Notes under the pieces: model-generated
Databases searched by the model: none
Seen by the model: only the letters and a program-made list of their open reading frames with translations
Told to the model about the DNA's origin: nothing
In this document: positions 1 to 6,929 of the stretch, one piece after another
Position numbering within the stretch: the first letter of the stretch is position 1
Layout: every line of letters starts with the position of its first letter
Position numbers and translations under genes: made by a program
Assembly: GCA_003523185.1 (NCBI GenBank)
Contig: DPGN01000005.1
Span: 1-17,478, forward strand
DNA: 17,478 nt
Source: Halieaceae bacterium
Lineage (GTDB): Bacteria > Pseudomonadota > Gammaproteobacteria > Pseudomonadales > Halieaceae
Direction: 5' to 3'

Positions 1-297
1 GTTATTGATCAGAATCTGAATGGTGCCAAGCCGCGATTCAGCCTCAACGACTGCCGCACGAATGCTATCGCGTGAGGTCATATCGATCGCGATGGGCTCG
101 CAAATACCGCCGTCAGCGCGAATCTCCTCTGCAAGTGCCTCCAAACGATCGACGCGCCGACCCGTTGCGACGACTTTGGCACCACAGGCCGCAAGGATTT
201 TTGCAAACCGTTTTCCCAAACCGGAGGTAGTCCCCGTGACAAAAGCTACTTGACCGCTGAGGTCGGTAGAAACGTTAGGTAATGGAAATTCAGACAT
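1..297 (-). CDS. Short-chain dehydrogenase/reductase (SDR), 3' end cut off by window edge
   Basis: The first 99 residues are present; the gene runs off the left edge. Residues 18-30 form a Rossmann nucleotide-binding strand and turn with the classical SDR motif TGxxxGxG (T21-G22...G26-L27-G28). The fragment ends at ILINN (N98-N99), the start of the conserved NNAG motif. GRR after the second strand (ATGRR) suggests NADP preference, an inference from basic residues. The family catalyses NAD(P)-dependent oxidoreduction of alcohols, ketones or fatty-acyl derivatives; the substrate cannot be told because the Ser-Tyr-Lys catalytic part is outside. The ATG at 295-297 is preceded by AAGAGAAA about six bases upstream, an acceptable ribosome binding site. 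It is divergent from the esterase at 418, sharing a 120-base spacer. Confidence 0.88.
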   Translation of the reverse strand, partial: MSEFPLPNVSTDLSGQVAFVTGTTSGLGKRFAKILAACGAKVVATGRRVDRLEALAEEIRADGGICEPIAIDMTSRDSIRAAVVEAESRLGTIQILINN

Positions 298-417
298 CGT
301 ATTTCTCTTGTGATTTATTATTGATGGACGTAAAGATGTCTCGCGTTGCCTCAGAAAGCAAGGCTCCCAAATTTAGCCCATCGCTTATTCGGTAACACCC
401 GTTGAAAGGAATGTCTC

Positions 418-1389
418 ATGCACATCGAAGTCGATGATTTCCACCCTGAACTTCAACATCAGGTGCCCCGGTTGCGGCGAATGGCGAGGCTCATGCGGAT
501 TCCCGGCGTAATCAGGGTCATTGACTGGCTGCGGCGCAGAGAGGCGGGGTCAGATGTGGTCGGGCTCGATTGCTCGACGGTCACCATACCCAGCAGCTTG
601 GATAATTACTCGATAAGGACGCGTATTTATCGTCCCCCCAATGTCGCGGAGCCGCTGCCTTGCCTAGTTTACTCTCATGGTGGTGGGTACATCATGGGCG
701 TACCCGAGGGATCCGCTGAGTTGATCAAACTCTTCATTCAGACGAGGCCTTGCGTTGTTGTGGCGCCCGATTACCGAAAGGCGCACCAAAAGCCATTTCC
801 GGGTGGTTTTCAGGATTGTTATGACGCAATGATCTGGGCGCATGACAATGCCGATGCCTTGGGATGCTCAGATAAAATAATGATTGGTGGACATAGCGCA
901 GGCGGCGGTCTCACCGCGGCGGTGGCACTGAAAGCCCGTGATACGGGCGATGTCGACGTTGCCTTCCAAATGCCTTTTTATCCCATGATTGACGATACGC
1001 AGCCGACCGACCCGCAACGTGATATTGATCCTCCTGTTTGGGACACCGCGCTTAACGCGATTGGATGGGGCGCTTATTTACGCGGTGTGAGAGGTCGTGG
1101 TGAAACCCCAAGCGCTTACGCAGCCCCTGCGCGCGCTGATTCCCTCGTTGGCTTACCACCCACCATCACTTATGTAGGTGATAAAGACCCCTTCTATTGG
1201 GAAACAGGGGCCTACGTCGAGGGGCTTCGAGCTGCTGGGATTGATCTGGCACATACGGTTTACGAGGGCTGCTATCACGCCTTCGAGTACATTGGTGAGG
1301 GAGGTGCGATCGGTGCCCAGGCCCGAGCCTTCACATTTGAAAACTTCGGCCTGTTTTACGATCGGTATGTTTCGGGGACTTCAACTTAG
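418..1389 (+). CDS. Alpha/beta hydrolase, hormone-sensitive-lipase (acetyl esterase) type
   Basis: This 323-residue protein is of usual length for bacterial HSL-family carboxylesterases, which hydrolyse short acyl esters in the cytoplasm. The oxyanion-hole motif HGGG is at residues 87-90, the nucleophile elbow GHSAG has Ser160 (the family usually has GDSAG), the acid is Asp257 in GDKDP, and the base is His287 in CYHAF. The first ~70 residues would form the cap region. The ATG at 418 follows AAGGA with seven bases spacing; an out-of-frame ATG at 411 is not used. The natural substrate is unknown. It lies divergent to an SDR oxidoreductase, so a shared role in catabolism of an ester or alcohol is possible but unproven. 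Its stop codon overlaps that of the convergent Coq4-like gene by four bases. Confidence 0.9.
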   Translation: MHIEVDDFHPELQHQVPRLRRMARLMRIPGVIRVIDWLRRREAGSDVVGLDCSTVTIPSSLDNYSIRTRIYRPPNVAEPLPCLVYSHGGGYIMGVPEGSAELIKLFIQTRPCVVVAPDYRKAHQKPFPGGFQDCYDAMIWAHDNADALGCSDKIMIGGHSAGGGLTAAVALKARDTGDVDVAFQMPFYPMIDDTQPTDPQRDIDPPVWDTALNAIGWGAYLRGVRGRGETPSAYAAPARADSLVGLPPTITYVGDKDPFYWETGAYVEGLRAAGIDLAHTVYEGCYHAFEYIGEGGAIGAQARAFTFENFGLFYDRYVSGTST

Positions 1390-1943
1390 GAAATTTCGCT
1401 CACGATTGAGTAGTCGAACTCTGTAAGGCGACTCGGTACTTTTTGTTCGCTCGTCAGCACCGTAATGCCGTATTCCTCTCGCAGGTCATTGAGTCTTCGA
1501 TCCAATAGGGTTGCGGGTAGTTCAAAGGGCCACTTCTTCTGCATTCGGCGCGTGTGCCGGATGACTGTCCAAATAACGCGCTTATTTCGCCAATACAGTT
1601 TGGGAATGAACGTAAGACCAAGCTCTGATACCAACGCTCGGCTGAGGTCCTTGATTTCCGGCAGTTGCTGATACGTTTTGAGTAACTTCCAAGAGAAGGT
1701 GGTCCCGAAAAAGACCCAGAAATCCAAGGCAGCTTCACCCTCAATGGTGGTGTCGTGCCCAAAAATCGCATGTGTTGCGTCGTGATAGAGCCAGATGGGA
1801 TCAGCATCCTCAGGGCTATCTGTCAGGATCTGCCGACCGATGTGCGTGAGATACCGATGGTACTCCTCGATGGCCTCGCGCAAGGTCTGATGACTGTTCT
1901 GATTCTGGTATTCCAGGTACATGCTAGCGTCCTGATCATCCAC
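1386..1943 (-). CDS. Coq4-like protein (ubiquinone biosynthesis family motif)
   Basis: A 185-residue protein with no signal peptide. Its key feature is H54-D55-A-T-H58 followed by exactly eleven residues and Glu70, which matches the HDxxH-x11-E metal-binding signature of COQ4. Downstream is an aromatic helix (residues ~73-85, DFWVFFGTTFSW) and a basic C-terminal half. COQ4 in eukaryotes is essential for coenzyme Q synthesis and has been linked to oxidative decarboxylation of the ring at C1; bacterial homologues occur but are poorly studied. Family length is usually a little longer (~220 residues). The motif is directly seen; membership of the family is inferred from it and overall helical character. 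It could instead be a diverged metal-dependent hydrolase-like protein. The start ATG at 1941-1943 has only a weak AAGG upstream. It ends convergently on the esterase with a four-base overlap. Confidence 0.7.
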   Translation of the reverse strand: MDDQDASMYLEYQNQNSHQTLREAIEEYHRYLTHIGRQILTDSPEDADPIWLYHDATHAIFGHDTTIEGEAALDFWVFFGTTFSWKLLKTYQQLPEIKDLSRALVSELGLTFIPKLYWRNKRVIWTVIRHTRRMQKKWPFELPATLLDRRLNDLREEYGITVLTSEQKVPSRLTEFDYSIVSEIS

Positions 1944-2081
1944 AATAACCTTAAGATCCTCTCATTGGTGCTTATTTACAAGCTCAGCAGGGCGTTTTTG
2001 TCGGCGTATTGGCAGTGCACGCTGTCTAAGTCTTGCAGGGCGCTGTAACCTAGAAGGCTTTGCGATCAAGAGCTTTGCCCT

Positions 2082-2342
2082 ATGCCTGGCTATTCGTACT
2101 TTGCCCTGTCGGTTATCTGTCTCCTAACGGTGTATATCCCGCTGTTTTGGGTTTTAGGAGAGTTCAAAGATACGTCAAGGAATATGAAGCGCTTTTTCAT
2201 TGGCTTTATGCCTATAGGGATCGGCTGTGTCGTCTGGATAGAGTTTGGAGGCCTCGATTGGAGTCGAGTGCTATCCAATCTCGCATACGCGGCTTTTGGG
2301 AGCCTTATCTTGGCGCTGATACATAAATTCTCACAGCCATGA
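2082..2342 (+). CDS. Small hypothetical membrane protein, three predicted helices
   Basis: An 86-residue protein I do not recognise. Three hydrophobic stretches are visible: about residues 4-25, 38-55 and 66-82, separated by short charged loops (EFKDTSRNMKR and GGLDWSR). The longer overlapping frames in this stretch lack this ordered hydrophobic pattern and are Arg-rich, so this one is preferred. A weak ribosome binding site, AAGAG at 2068-2072, lies nine bases before the ATG. It precedes another small membrane protein by 53-56 bases on the same strand, so the two may be cotranscribed. No catalytic motif is seen. Confidence is moderate because short hydrophobic frames can arise by chance. Confidence 0.55.
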   Translation: MPGYSYFALSVICLLTVYIPLFWVLGEFKDTSRNMKRFFIGFMPIGIGCVVWIEFGGLDWSRVLSNLAYAAFGSLILALIHKFSQP

Positions 2343-2398
2343 GCGCCACTAAGCGTCTTTTTAGAGATTAACCACAAACTAAAAATAGGGGGTAGATG

Positions 2399-2890
2399 AT
2401 GCCAGCAATGACGATGCTTGGATGGTTCCACACGATTATGGGAGTGCTGGCACTGTTGCTGGCGTTAGTGACAATACGAAAGTACGGATTTATTCGCTCC
2501 ACTGACCGGGAGGGTGCGGCGTATCTCGTGGTGACAGTGGTGGTGGCCGGATCTGCACTGGGCATCTACAACCAAGGTGGCTTCGGTATTGCGCATTATC
2601 TTGCCGTTCTAACGCTAGCGGCGGCATTTGGTGGTTTTGTACTCGAGCGGCTCAATTTGTTTGGTCGTTTCTCGGTGTACTTTCAGGCGATTGCCTACAG
2701 TGCGACAATCCTGTTTCACATGATTCCAGCGATTACTGATTTTCTGCGTCGCTTGCCCGTGGGAGACCCCTTTATCGACTCGTTCGATTCACCTGTACTT
2801 CAGGGGTTTCATCTCGCGTTCTTAGGGCTTTACGTGGTTGGCGTTGCGGTTCAGATGCTTAAGTTGCGCGGTAGGGCAGTGGATCGGTAG
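2399..2890 (+). CDS. Hypothetical integral membrane protein with five predicted helices
   Basis: About 163 residues with hydrophobic segments near residues 8-26, 40-56, 65-83, 92-111 and 136-154. I do not recognise the family with certainty. A histidine sits in or beside four of the helices (H11, H66, H107 and H138 counted from this start), a pattern that would fit heme or metal binding within the membrane, though this is inference. Two ATG codons are adjacent (2396 and 2399); AGGGGG at 2387-2392 is three bases from the first and six from the second, so 2399 is preferred. The protein ends with a basic tail (KLRGRAVDR), predicting a cytoplasmic C terminus by the positive-inside rule. It follows the small membrane protein at 2082 on the same strand. 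Confidence 0.8.
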   Translation: MPAMTMLGWFHTIMGVLALLLALVTIRKYGFIRSTDREGAAYLVVTVVVAGSALGIYNQGGFGIAHYLAVLTLAAAFGGFVLERLNLFGRFSVYFQAIAYSATILFHMIPAITDFLRRLPVGDPFIDSFDSPVLQGFHLAFLGLYVVGVAVQMLKLRGRAVDR

Positions 2891-3010
2891 GCCGTCAAAG
2901 TTTGTGCCTGAGCTCCTGAAGCGCGTCAGCGCGTAGTTTTCACTAGGGAATACACTTTGAAGTCAAATTCTGTACGTTGTTTTGTCTCGAGTGGTGTATC
3001 CAGAGTTTCT

Positions 3011-3030
3011 TTGCCAAACTGACGTGGCAA
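3011..3030. promoter_or_regulatory. Inverted repeat upstream of the cupin gene
   Basis: TTGCCA (3011-3016) and TGGCAA (3025-3030) are perfect reverse complements separated by eight bases. The element ends 27 bases before the cupin start codon. It could be a dyad operator or a weak leader hairpin. A six-base arm pair can occur by chance, so this is tentative. Confidence 0.3.
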
Positions 3031-3057
3031 TGATTACGAGAGACTTGGAGAAGACCC

Positions 3058-3396
3058 ATGGACGAACGACTCGGATGTTTTAAAGATGAGGCTGACGCCT
3101 TTGCTCAGTGCGAGATGGCAGGTTATACCGCGCACAAATTTGATTTTCCCGCAGATGACAACGAGTTTCACTGGCACGATTTCGATTCGTTGACGTTTAT
3201 TACTGCGGGTGAGTTGACTATTTTCGATGTCGAAAGCGGTGAGTCTCGAACCTGTGGTGCGGGCACTAAAATTGTTGGGCGCAAAGGGGTGGTTCACCGA
3301 GAGCAGACGTCTGGATTTAGCGCGATAATTGGGTTTGCAGAAGATCCTAAAACGTTGAGCCAGCCGATCAATAAACCGCTGCCGGTAATGGTTTAA
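3058..3396 (+). CDS. Small single-domain cupin protein
   Basis: A 112-residue protein with the size and motifs of a one-domain cupin beta-barrel. Motif 1 is represented by H38-W-H40 with Asp43 near the usual Glu position and Gly51 closing the motif. Motif 2 is represented by G65-x-G to His80 (VVHRE). H38, H40 and H80 are therefore likely metal ligands, while the usual Glu ligand is apparently replaced. The order H-W-H-D with D-x-L-x-F-I-x-x-G following resembles the cupin domain of small sensor or dioxygenase-like proteins. Its substrate is not identifiable. GGAG lies about eight bases before the ATG at 3058. It is followed 56 bases later on the same strand by a phosphatase-like gene, with a palindromic spacer between. 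Confidence 0.82.
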   Translation: MDERLGCFKDEADAFAQCEMAGYTAHKFDFPADDNEFHWHDFDSLTFITAGELTIFDVESGESRTCGAGTKIVGRKGVVHREQTSGFSAIIGFAEDPKTLSQPINKPLPVMV

Positions 3397-3413
3397 ACAG
3401 CGCTCATTAGGTA

Positions 3414-3449
3414 GCTGAAATTTCAGCGGACCCGCTAAGGTTCGGGGGT
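3414..3449 (+). promoter_or_regulatory. Perfect 14-base palindrome and overlapping hairpins before the phosphatase gene
   Basis: GCTGAAATTTCAGC at 3414-3427 is a perfect palindrome. AGCGG (3425-3429) and CCGCT (3432-3436) form a second, mutually exclusive pairing. ACCC (3430-3433) can pair with GGGT (3446-3449), which lies in the GGGGGTAAG ribosome binding site just before the GTG start at 3453. The palindrome is directly visible; a role as an operator or translational switch is inferred and the short stems make it uncertain. Confidence 0.4.
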
Positions 3450-3452
3450 AAG

Positions 3453-3974
3453 GTGGCGAATACGTTTACAACGGTTCTCGGCTACATGGGAACACGGGTG
3501 CGGCAACGCTTGGGTGTCGAGGGTAAGCTCGAATCACTCAACGATATTTTCAACTTTATCCAGTTAGACGACCGTGTGGCGACGTCAGGGCAGCCGACCG
3601 AGGCCCAATTTGGTCTCGTGAAGGAGGCTGGCTATACGACGGTCATCAATCTAGCGCCAAAAAGTCACGAGAACGCCCTGGGTAACGAGGATGACATTCT
3701 CGAGAGCATGGGTATTCGTTACATCCATTTGCCGGTCGTGTTCACGAATCCTACCCGTGATGACTTTGAGCGCTTTATCAACGCATTTGAATCCTGTGAT
3801 GACGATCGCGTCTGGGTGCATTGCGCCGCCAACATGCGTGTCTCGGCGTTTTTCTTTAAATACCGCACCGAGCGACTGGGATGGTCTACGGAGCAGGCCC
3901 AAGCTGATTTACATAAGATTTGGGAGCCTGGAAAGCTGATGGGTGTCTGGCAGGATTTAATTGACAAGGCGTGA
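3453..3974 (+). CDS. DUF442-like protein tyrosine phosphatase family protein
   Basis: A 173-residue protein resembling the small cysteine-phosphatase fold of the DUF442/beta-lactamase-hydrolase-like group. The VATSGQPT segment (near residues 43-50) is typical for this group, followed by YTTVINLAP. The active-site loop reads H123-C124-A-A-N-M-R129, a C-x4-R loop, shorter than the canonical C-x5-R of tyrosine phosphatases but matching DUF442 proteins; the usual Gly is Asn. The Cys nucleophile and Arg phosphate binder are retained, so phosphatase activity is plausible; the substrate is unknown. Translation starts at GTG 3453 with GGGGGTAAG immediately upstream, and no better in-frame start is seen. 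It probably shares a transcript with the cupin. It is followed by a 262-base spacer containing only weak repeats. Confidence 0.8.
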   Translation: MANTFTTVLGYMGTRVRQRLGVEGKLESLNDIFNFIQLDDRVATSGQPTEAQFGLVKEAGYTTVINLAPKSHENALGNEDDILESMGIRYIHLPVVFTNPTRDDFERFINAFESCDDDRVWVHCAANMRVSAFFFKYRTERLGWSTEQAQADLHKIWEPGKLMGVWQDLIDKA

Positions 3975-4236
3975 TTAAGATGAGCTCGATATATCAATGC
4001 GTCTTTCCAGAATATCTGAACTAAAACAGTCGCTTGAAAAGACTATCTGATAAGCGATCTAGCTACCTGTTGTAGAGTCTTGAAGCAGCGTGAAGCGACG
4101 AAATGATCGGTTTTTAGGTTATTGTGATCATTAGTGATATTACTGACTGGGCATGAGGTTGAAACATAGCCGTTTCGCTGAGTGGCTAGGCAAATAACGA
4201 CAGCTGCAACACGAGTACAGAAGGGAAATCAGGCTT

Positions 4237-5583
4237 ATGTGGTTAGTTCATCAACGATCGTTCGTTTCTGGTGTTTTGTTACTGCTTGTGATGACAGTGC
4301 AGTCAGCTATTGCAGAGGTCGCCATAGAAGACTACGAGCGGCGTCCCGACGTACAAAATCGCCTACTGGAGGAGCGGCTTGATTCGTTGTTACCAACACT
4401 CATGCGTGAGACCGGTGTGGACATGTGGCTCGTTATTGCCCGTGAGTACAACGACGACCCGGTGTTCCTGTCTCTTGTCCCAAAACCCCGTTTCACAGCG
4501 CGTCGTACCACCATGTTGGTTTTCTTTGACCGCGGGGACCAAGGTGTAGAGCGCTTAACTGTCAGTCGCTATCCGCTAGGCGCCATGTATGAGGCAGCAT
4601 GGGAGGGCGGTGATCTGGATGCACAGTGGCAGCGACTTGCCGAGGTGATAGCGGAGCGCGATCCACAGACGATCGCCGTCAATACGAGCGATACCTGGCC
4701 TGTCGCCGATGGCATTAGCCACAGCTTGTATAGCAAGCTTGCGGCGTCACTGAGTCCCGAACTGCAAACTCGTTTGCAGTCATCCGAGCGGTTAGTTGTG
4801 CGTTGGATGGAAACTCGTACTGAGGGCGAAGTTGAGGTGTGGCAGCGCGCGGTGGCCATTGCACGCGAAACCATCGCGAGAGCATTCAGTAGCGAAGTCA
4901 TTACCCCCGGCGTCACGACCGTGGGTGACGTCTCGTGGTTTATAAGGACTCGCTTTGAGGAAGAGGGGTTGGAGCCATGGTTTCACCCAGATGTGAATCG
5001 CCAATGGGAAGGCGCTGATTTTAGTGAGAACGCGCCGTTTCTTGGTGACGGCTCGAGAGATGGGATTATTCGACGTGGTGATGTGCTTCATACCGATGTT
5101 GGGCTCTGCTATCTCGGTTTATGCACCGATACTCAGGAAATGGGTTATGTCCTCAAGTTAGGTGAGTCAGAGCCGCCCAAAGGCTTGGTAGAGGCTATGC
5201 GTACTGGCAACCGATGGCAAGACGCATTGACGGCAGAGTTTGTCACGGGTCGGACAGGGAACGAGATTCTTGCTGCAGCACAAGACAGCCTCAAGAAATT
5301 GAACATTCAACACGCCATCTATACGCACCCCTTGGGTGTCTATGGGCATGCTCCAGGCCCCACCATAGGCATGTGGGATAACCAGGGACCCACTATTGGA
5401 CGCGGAGACTGGCCTCTGTATCCGATGACGGGGTATGCCATTGAAGGCAATGTCGTGGCGCGGGTTCCCGAGTGGAATAACCAGCGGGTACAAATGAAAC
5501 TTGAGCAGAGCGCGCTATTTGATGGGAATACGGTTCATTACTTGGCGGAGAGGCAAAAAGCACTCCACGTTGTAGGGTTTTAG
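4237..5583 (+). CDS. Exported M24-family metallopeptidase (Xaa-Pro aminopeptidase-like)
   Basis: A 448-residue protein with a signal peptide: a short start region, hydrophobic core around residues 10-22, and a likely cleavage site after AIA at residue 26. Residues ~30-200 resemble the creatinase N-terminal domain and ~200-445 the pita-bread catalytic domain. All five dinuclear metal ligands of M24 are present: Asp287, Asp298, His364, Glu403 and Glu423; His371 occupies the second conserved His position seen in PepP. The protein should therefore be catalytically competent, cleaving X-Pro or related peptide bonds, in the periplasm. The ATG at 4237 follows AAGGGA by ten bases. A 262-base upstream spacer suggests its own promoter. 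The specific substrate is unknown; M24 members also include creatinase-like amidinohydrolases. Confidence 0.88.
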   Translation: MWLVHQRSFVSGVLLLLVMTVQSAIAEVAIEDYERRPDVQNRLLEERLDSLLPTLMRETGVDMWLVIAREYNDDPVFLSLVPKPRFTARRTTMLVFFDRGDQGVERLTVSRYPLGAMYEAAWEGGDLDAQWQRLAEVIAERDPQTIAVNTSDTWPVADGISHSLYSKLAASLSPELQTRLQSSERLVVRWMETRTEGEVEVWQRAVAIARETIARAFSSEVITPGVTTVGDVSWFIRTRFEEEGLEPWFHPDVNRQWEGADFSENAPFLGDGSRDGIIRRGDVLHTDVGLCYLGLCTDTQEMGYVLKLGESEPPKGLVEAMRTGNRWQDALTAEFVTGRTGNEILAAAQDSLKKLNIQHAIYTHPLGVYGHAPGPTIGMWDNQGPTIGRGDWPLYPMTGYAIEGNVVARVPEWNNQRVQMKLEQSALFDGNTVHYLAERQKALHVVGF

Positions 5584-5653
5584 CTGCCTCAACACACGCG
5601 AGTTACAGGATATTTGGATGATTGGCGTTTACGAGAACTAAAGGAGAACAAAC

Positions 5654-6178
5654 GTGTCGTTATCGTTTTATGAGGTGAGTGTTGGGCAATACCTGCAGAT
5701 GTTGGGTGCGACGCAGCATATCCTAAGAACAGCAGAGTCCCATGCCGAAGCACGGGGAATCGACCTTGGTGCTATCGTCAATTTTCGGCTTCAAGACGAC
5801 ATGCATCCATTCAGCTTTCAGGTCGTGAGCATTTGGCATCACTCCTACGGAGCGCTTCACGCGATGCGCGATGGTTTGTTTGAGCCACCGCCGAGCGTCG
5901 AGGACACGAGCTGGCCAGGTTTATCCGATCTTGTTGACCAAGCGGTCGAAAGTCTTAGTCAGGAGACCGAGGAATCGATGGCTGCCTTGTCCGATAAAAC
6001 CATGGTGTTCAGGGGAGGGGGAATGGAGATTCCTTTTACCAACCCCAACTTCTTACTGTCGTTCTCGCTTCCCAACTTTTATTTTCACGTAACAACGGTC
6101 TACGACATGCTACGCATGCACGGAGTGCCATTAGGGAAACTGGACTTCATGGGGCAAATGAAAATGGGCCTTGAATGA
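5654..6178 (+). CDS. DUF1993 family protein (DinB-like fold)
   Basis: A 174-residue cytosolic protein matching DUF1993 in length and in pattern: an N-terminal helix with YLQMLGATQHIL (residues ~13-24), a DLGAIVNFRLQDDMHPF segment, and a C-terminal NFYFHVTTVYDMLRMHGVPLGK segment (residues ~141-163) with conserved His and Tyr. The family is related to the DinB/YfiT four-helix fold that often binds a metal and is associated with bacillithiol- or glutathione-dependent transferases in other clades, but DUF1993 members have no established activity. Start is GTG at 5654, with AAGGAG at 5641-5646 seven bases upstream. Its stop codon overlaps the GST start (ATGA), so the two products are very likely translationally coupled and function together. 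Confidence 0.85.
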   Translation: MSLSFYEVSVGQYLQMLGATQHILRTAESHAEARGIDLGAIVNFRLQDDMHPFSFQVVSIWHHSYGALHAMRDGLFEPPPSVEDTSWPGLSDLVDQAVESLSQETEESMAALSDKTMVFRGGGMEIPFTNPNFLLSFSLPNFYFHVTTVYDMLRMHGVPLGKLDFMGQMKMGLE

Positions 6179-6924
6179 CACAATCATTAGCGCTGTGGAC
6201 TGCCGCTACGCCCAACGACTGGAAGGTCAGTATCATGATCGAGGAGCTCCGGGAGCTCGAGATAGCGCTTCCGTCGATTGAAGTCATTACCGTTGATATC
6301 ATGAACGGCGAGCAATTTAGCGACACCTTCACCGCCGTGTCAGCCAACCAGAAAATACCCGGATTGGTGCATGGCGACATAAGACTCATGGAGAGCTGCG
6401 CGATCCTTCAGTACCTCGGGGAGCAGTTCCCGTCTAGCCTGTATCCAAGCGGTGCTGACCGCTACGACGTTCTACAATGGCTGACATGGCAAGCTGCGGG
6501 TTTGGGCCCCACGTTCGGTAATAAACTCAGCTACACCCGCTACATGGCCGATCTGCCGGAGGAACAAAAGGTTCATCCGCTCGCCCGTTTCAATGCAGAG
6601 GCTCAGCGTCTTCTGCGGGTGCTTGACAAGCAACTCGAGGAAAAATCTTTTGTTTGTGGCGAGGACTTCACCATCGCCGACATCGCGATTTTCCCGTGGG
6701 TCCGCGGTTACAAGTGGAGCAAGATCGACATTACTTTGCATCCCAATGTGCTTGCCTGGAAGGAACGCGTACATCAAAGACCCGGCGTTAAGCGCGGCCT
6801 CGCTTACGGCGCGAAATCGGGAGAGGAAGAGCAGTGGAGCGAGGAAACGAAGCGCAAGTATGCGTCGGGCGGTTCGTTTATGGCGTCGAATCAGACGATC
6901 GCTGAGAGTCATTCAGAGGTTTAA
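6175..6924 (+). CDS. Glutathione S-transferase, Nu/GstB-like
   Basis: A 249-residue two-domain GST acting in the cytosol on glutathione conjugates or disulfides. The N-terminal thioredoxin-like domain begins LALWTAATPNDWKVSIMIEE (residues 5-24), with Thr12-Pro-Asn matching the TPN motif of YfcG/GstB-type enzymes. Pro62 is the cis-proline of the KIPG turn. Glu73-Ser74 in ESCAILQYL binds the gamma-glutamyl group. The C-terminal helical domain has FTIADIAIFPWV, the usual folding box with the conserved Asp. It starts in a four-base overlap with the DUF1993 stop and is five bases from the next gene, pointing to one operon. Substrate is unknown; conjugation or thiol-disulfide exchange are both possible for this class. 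Confidence 0.92.
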   Translation: MTQSLALWTAATPNDWKVSIMIEELRELEIALPSIEVITVDIMNGEQFSDTFTAVSANQKIPGLVHGDIRLMESCAILQYLGEQFPSSLYPSGADRYDVLQWLTWQAAGLGPTFGNKLSYTRYMADLPEEQKVHPLARFNAEAQRLLRVLDKQLEEKSFVCGEDFTIADIAIFPWVRGYKWSKIDITLHPNVLAWKERVHQRPGVKRGLAYGAKSGEEEQWSEETKRKYASGGSFMASNQTIAESHSEV

Positions 6925-6929
6925 AAGAG

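Noticed and set aside
2060..2326. Alternative plus-strand frame of 88 codons overlapping the small membrane protein
   Set aside because: Composition is Arg/Trp/Tyr-rich with no structured hydrophobic pattern; the frame starting at 2082 gives three clean membrane helices.
2339..2371. Ten-codon frame starting in an ATGA overlap with the stop of the small membrane protein
   Set aside because: Too short to support as a gene from sequence alone and no ribosome binding site of its own.
4030..4057. TCGCTT-N16-AAGCGA inverted repeat in the 262-base spacer before the M24 gene, with AATGATC/GATCATT (4102-4132) and TAGCC/GGCTA (4167-4188)
   Set aside because: Arms of five to seven bases with long spacers are expected by chance in 262 bases; no promoter or binding-site logic connects them.
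4081..4100. Tandem 10-mer TGAAGCAGCG / TGAAGCGACG
   Set aside because: Only two imperfect copies; no extension and no function suggested.
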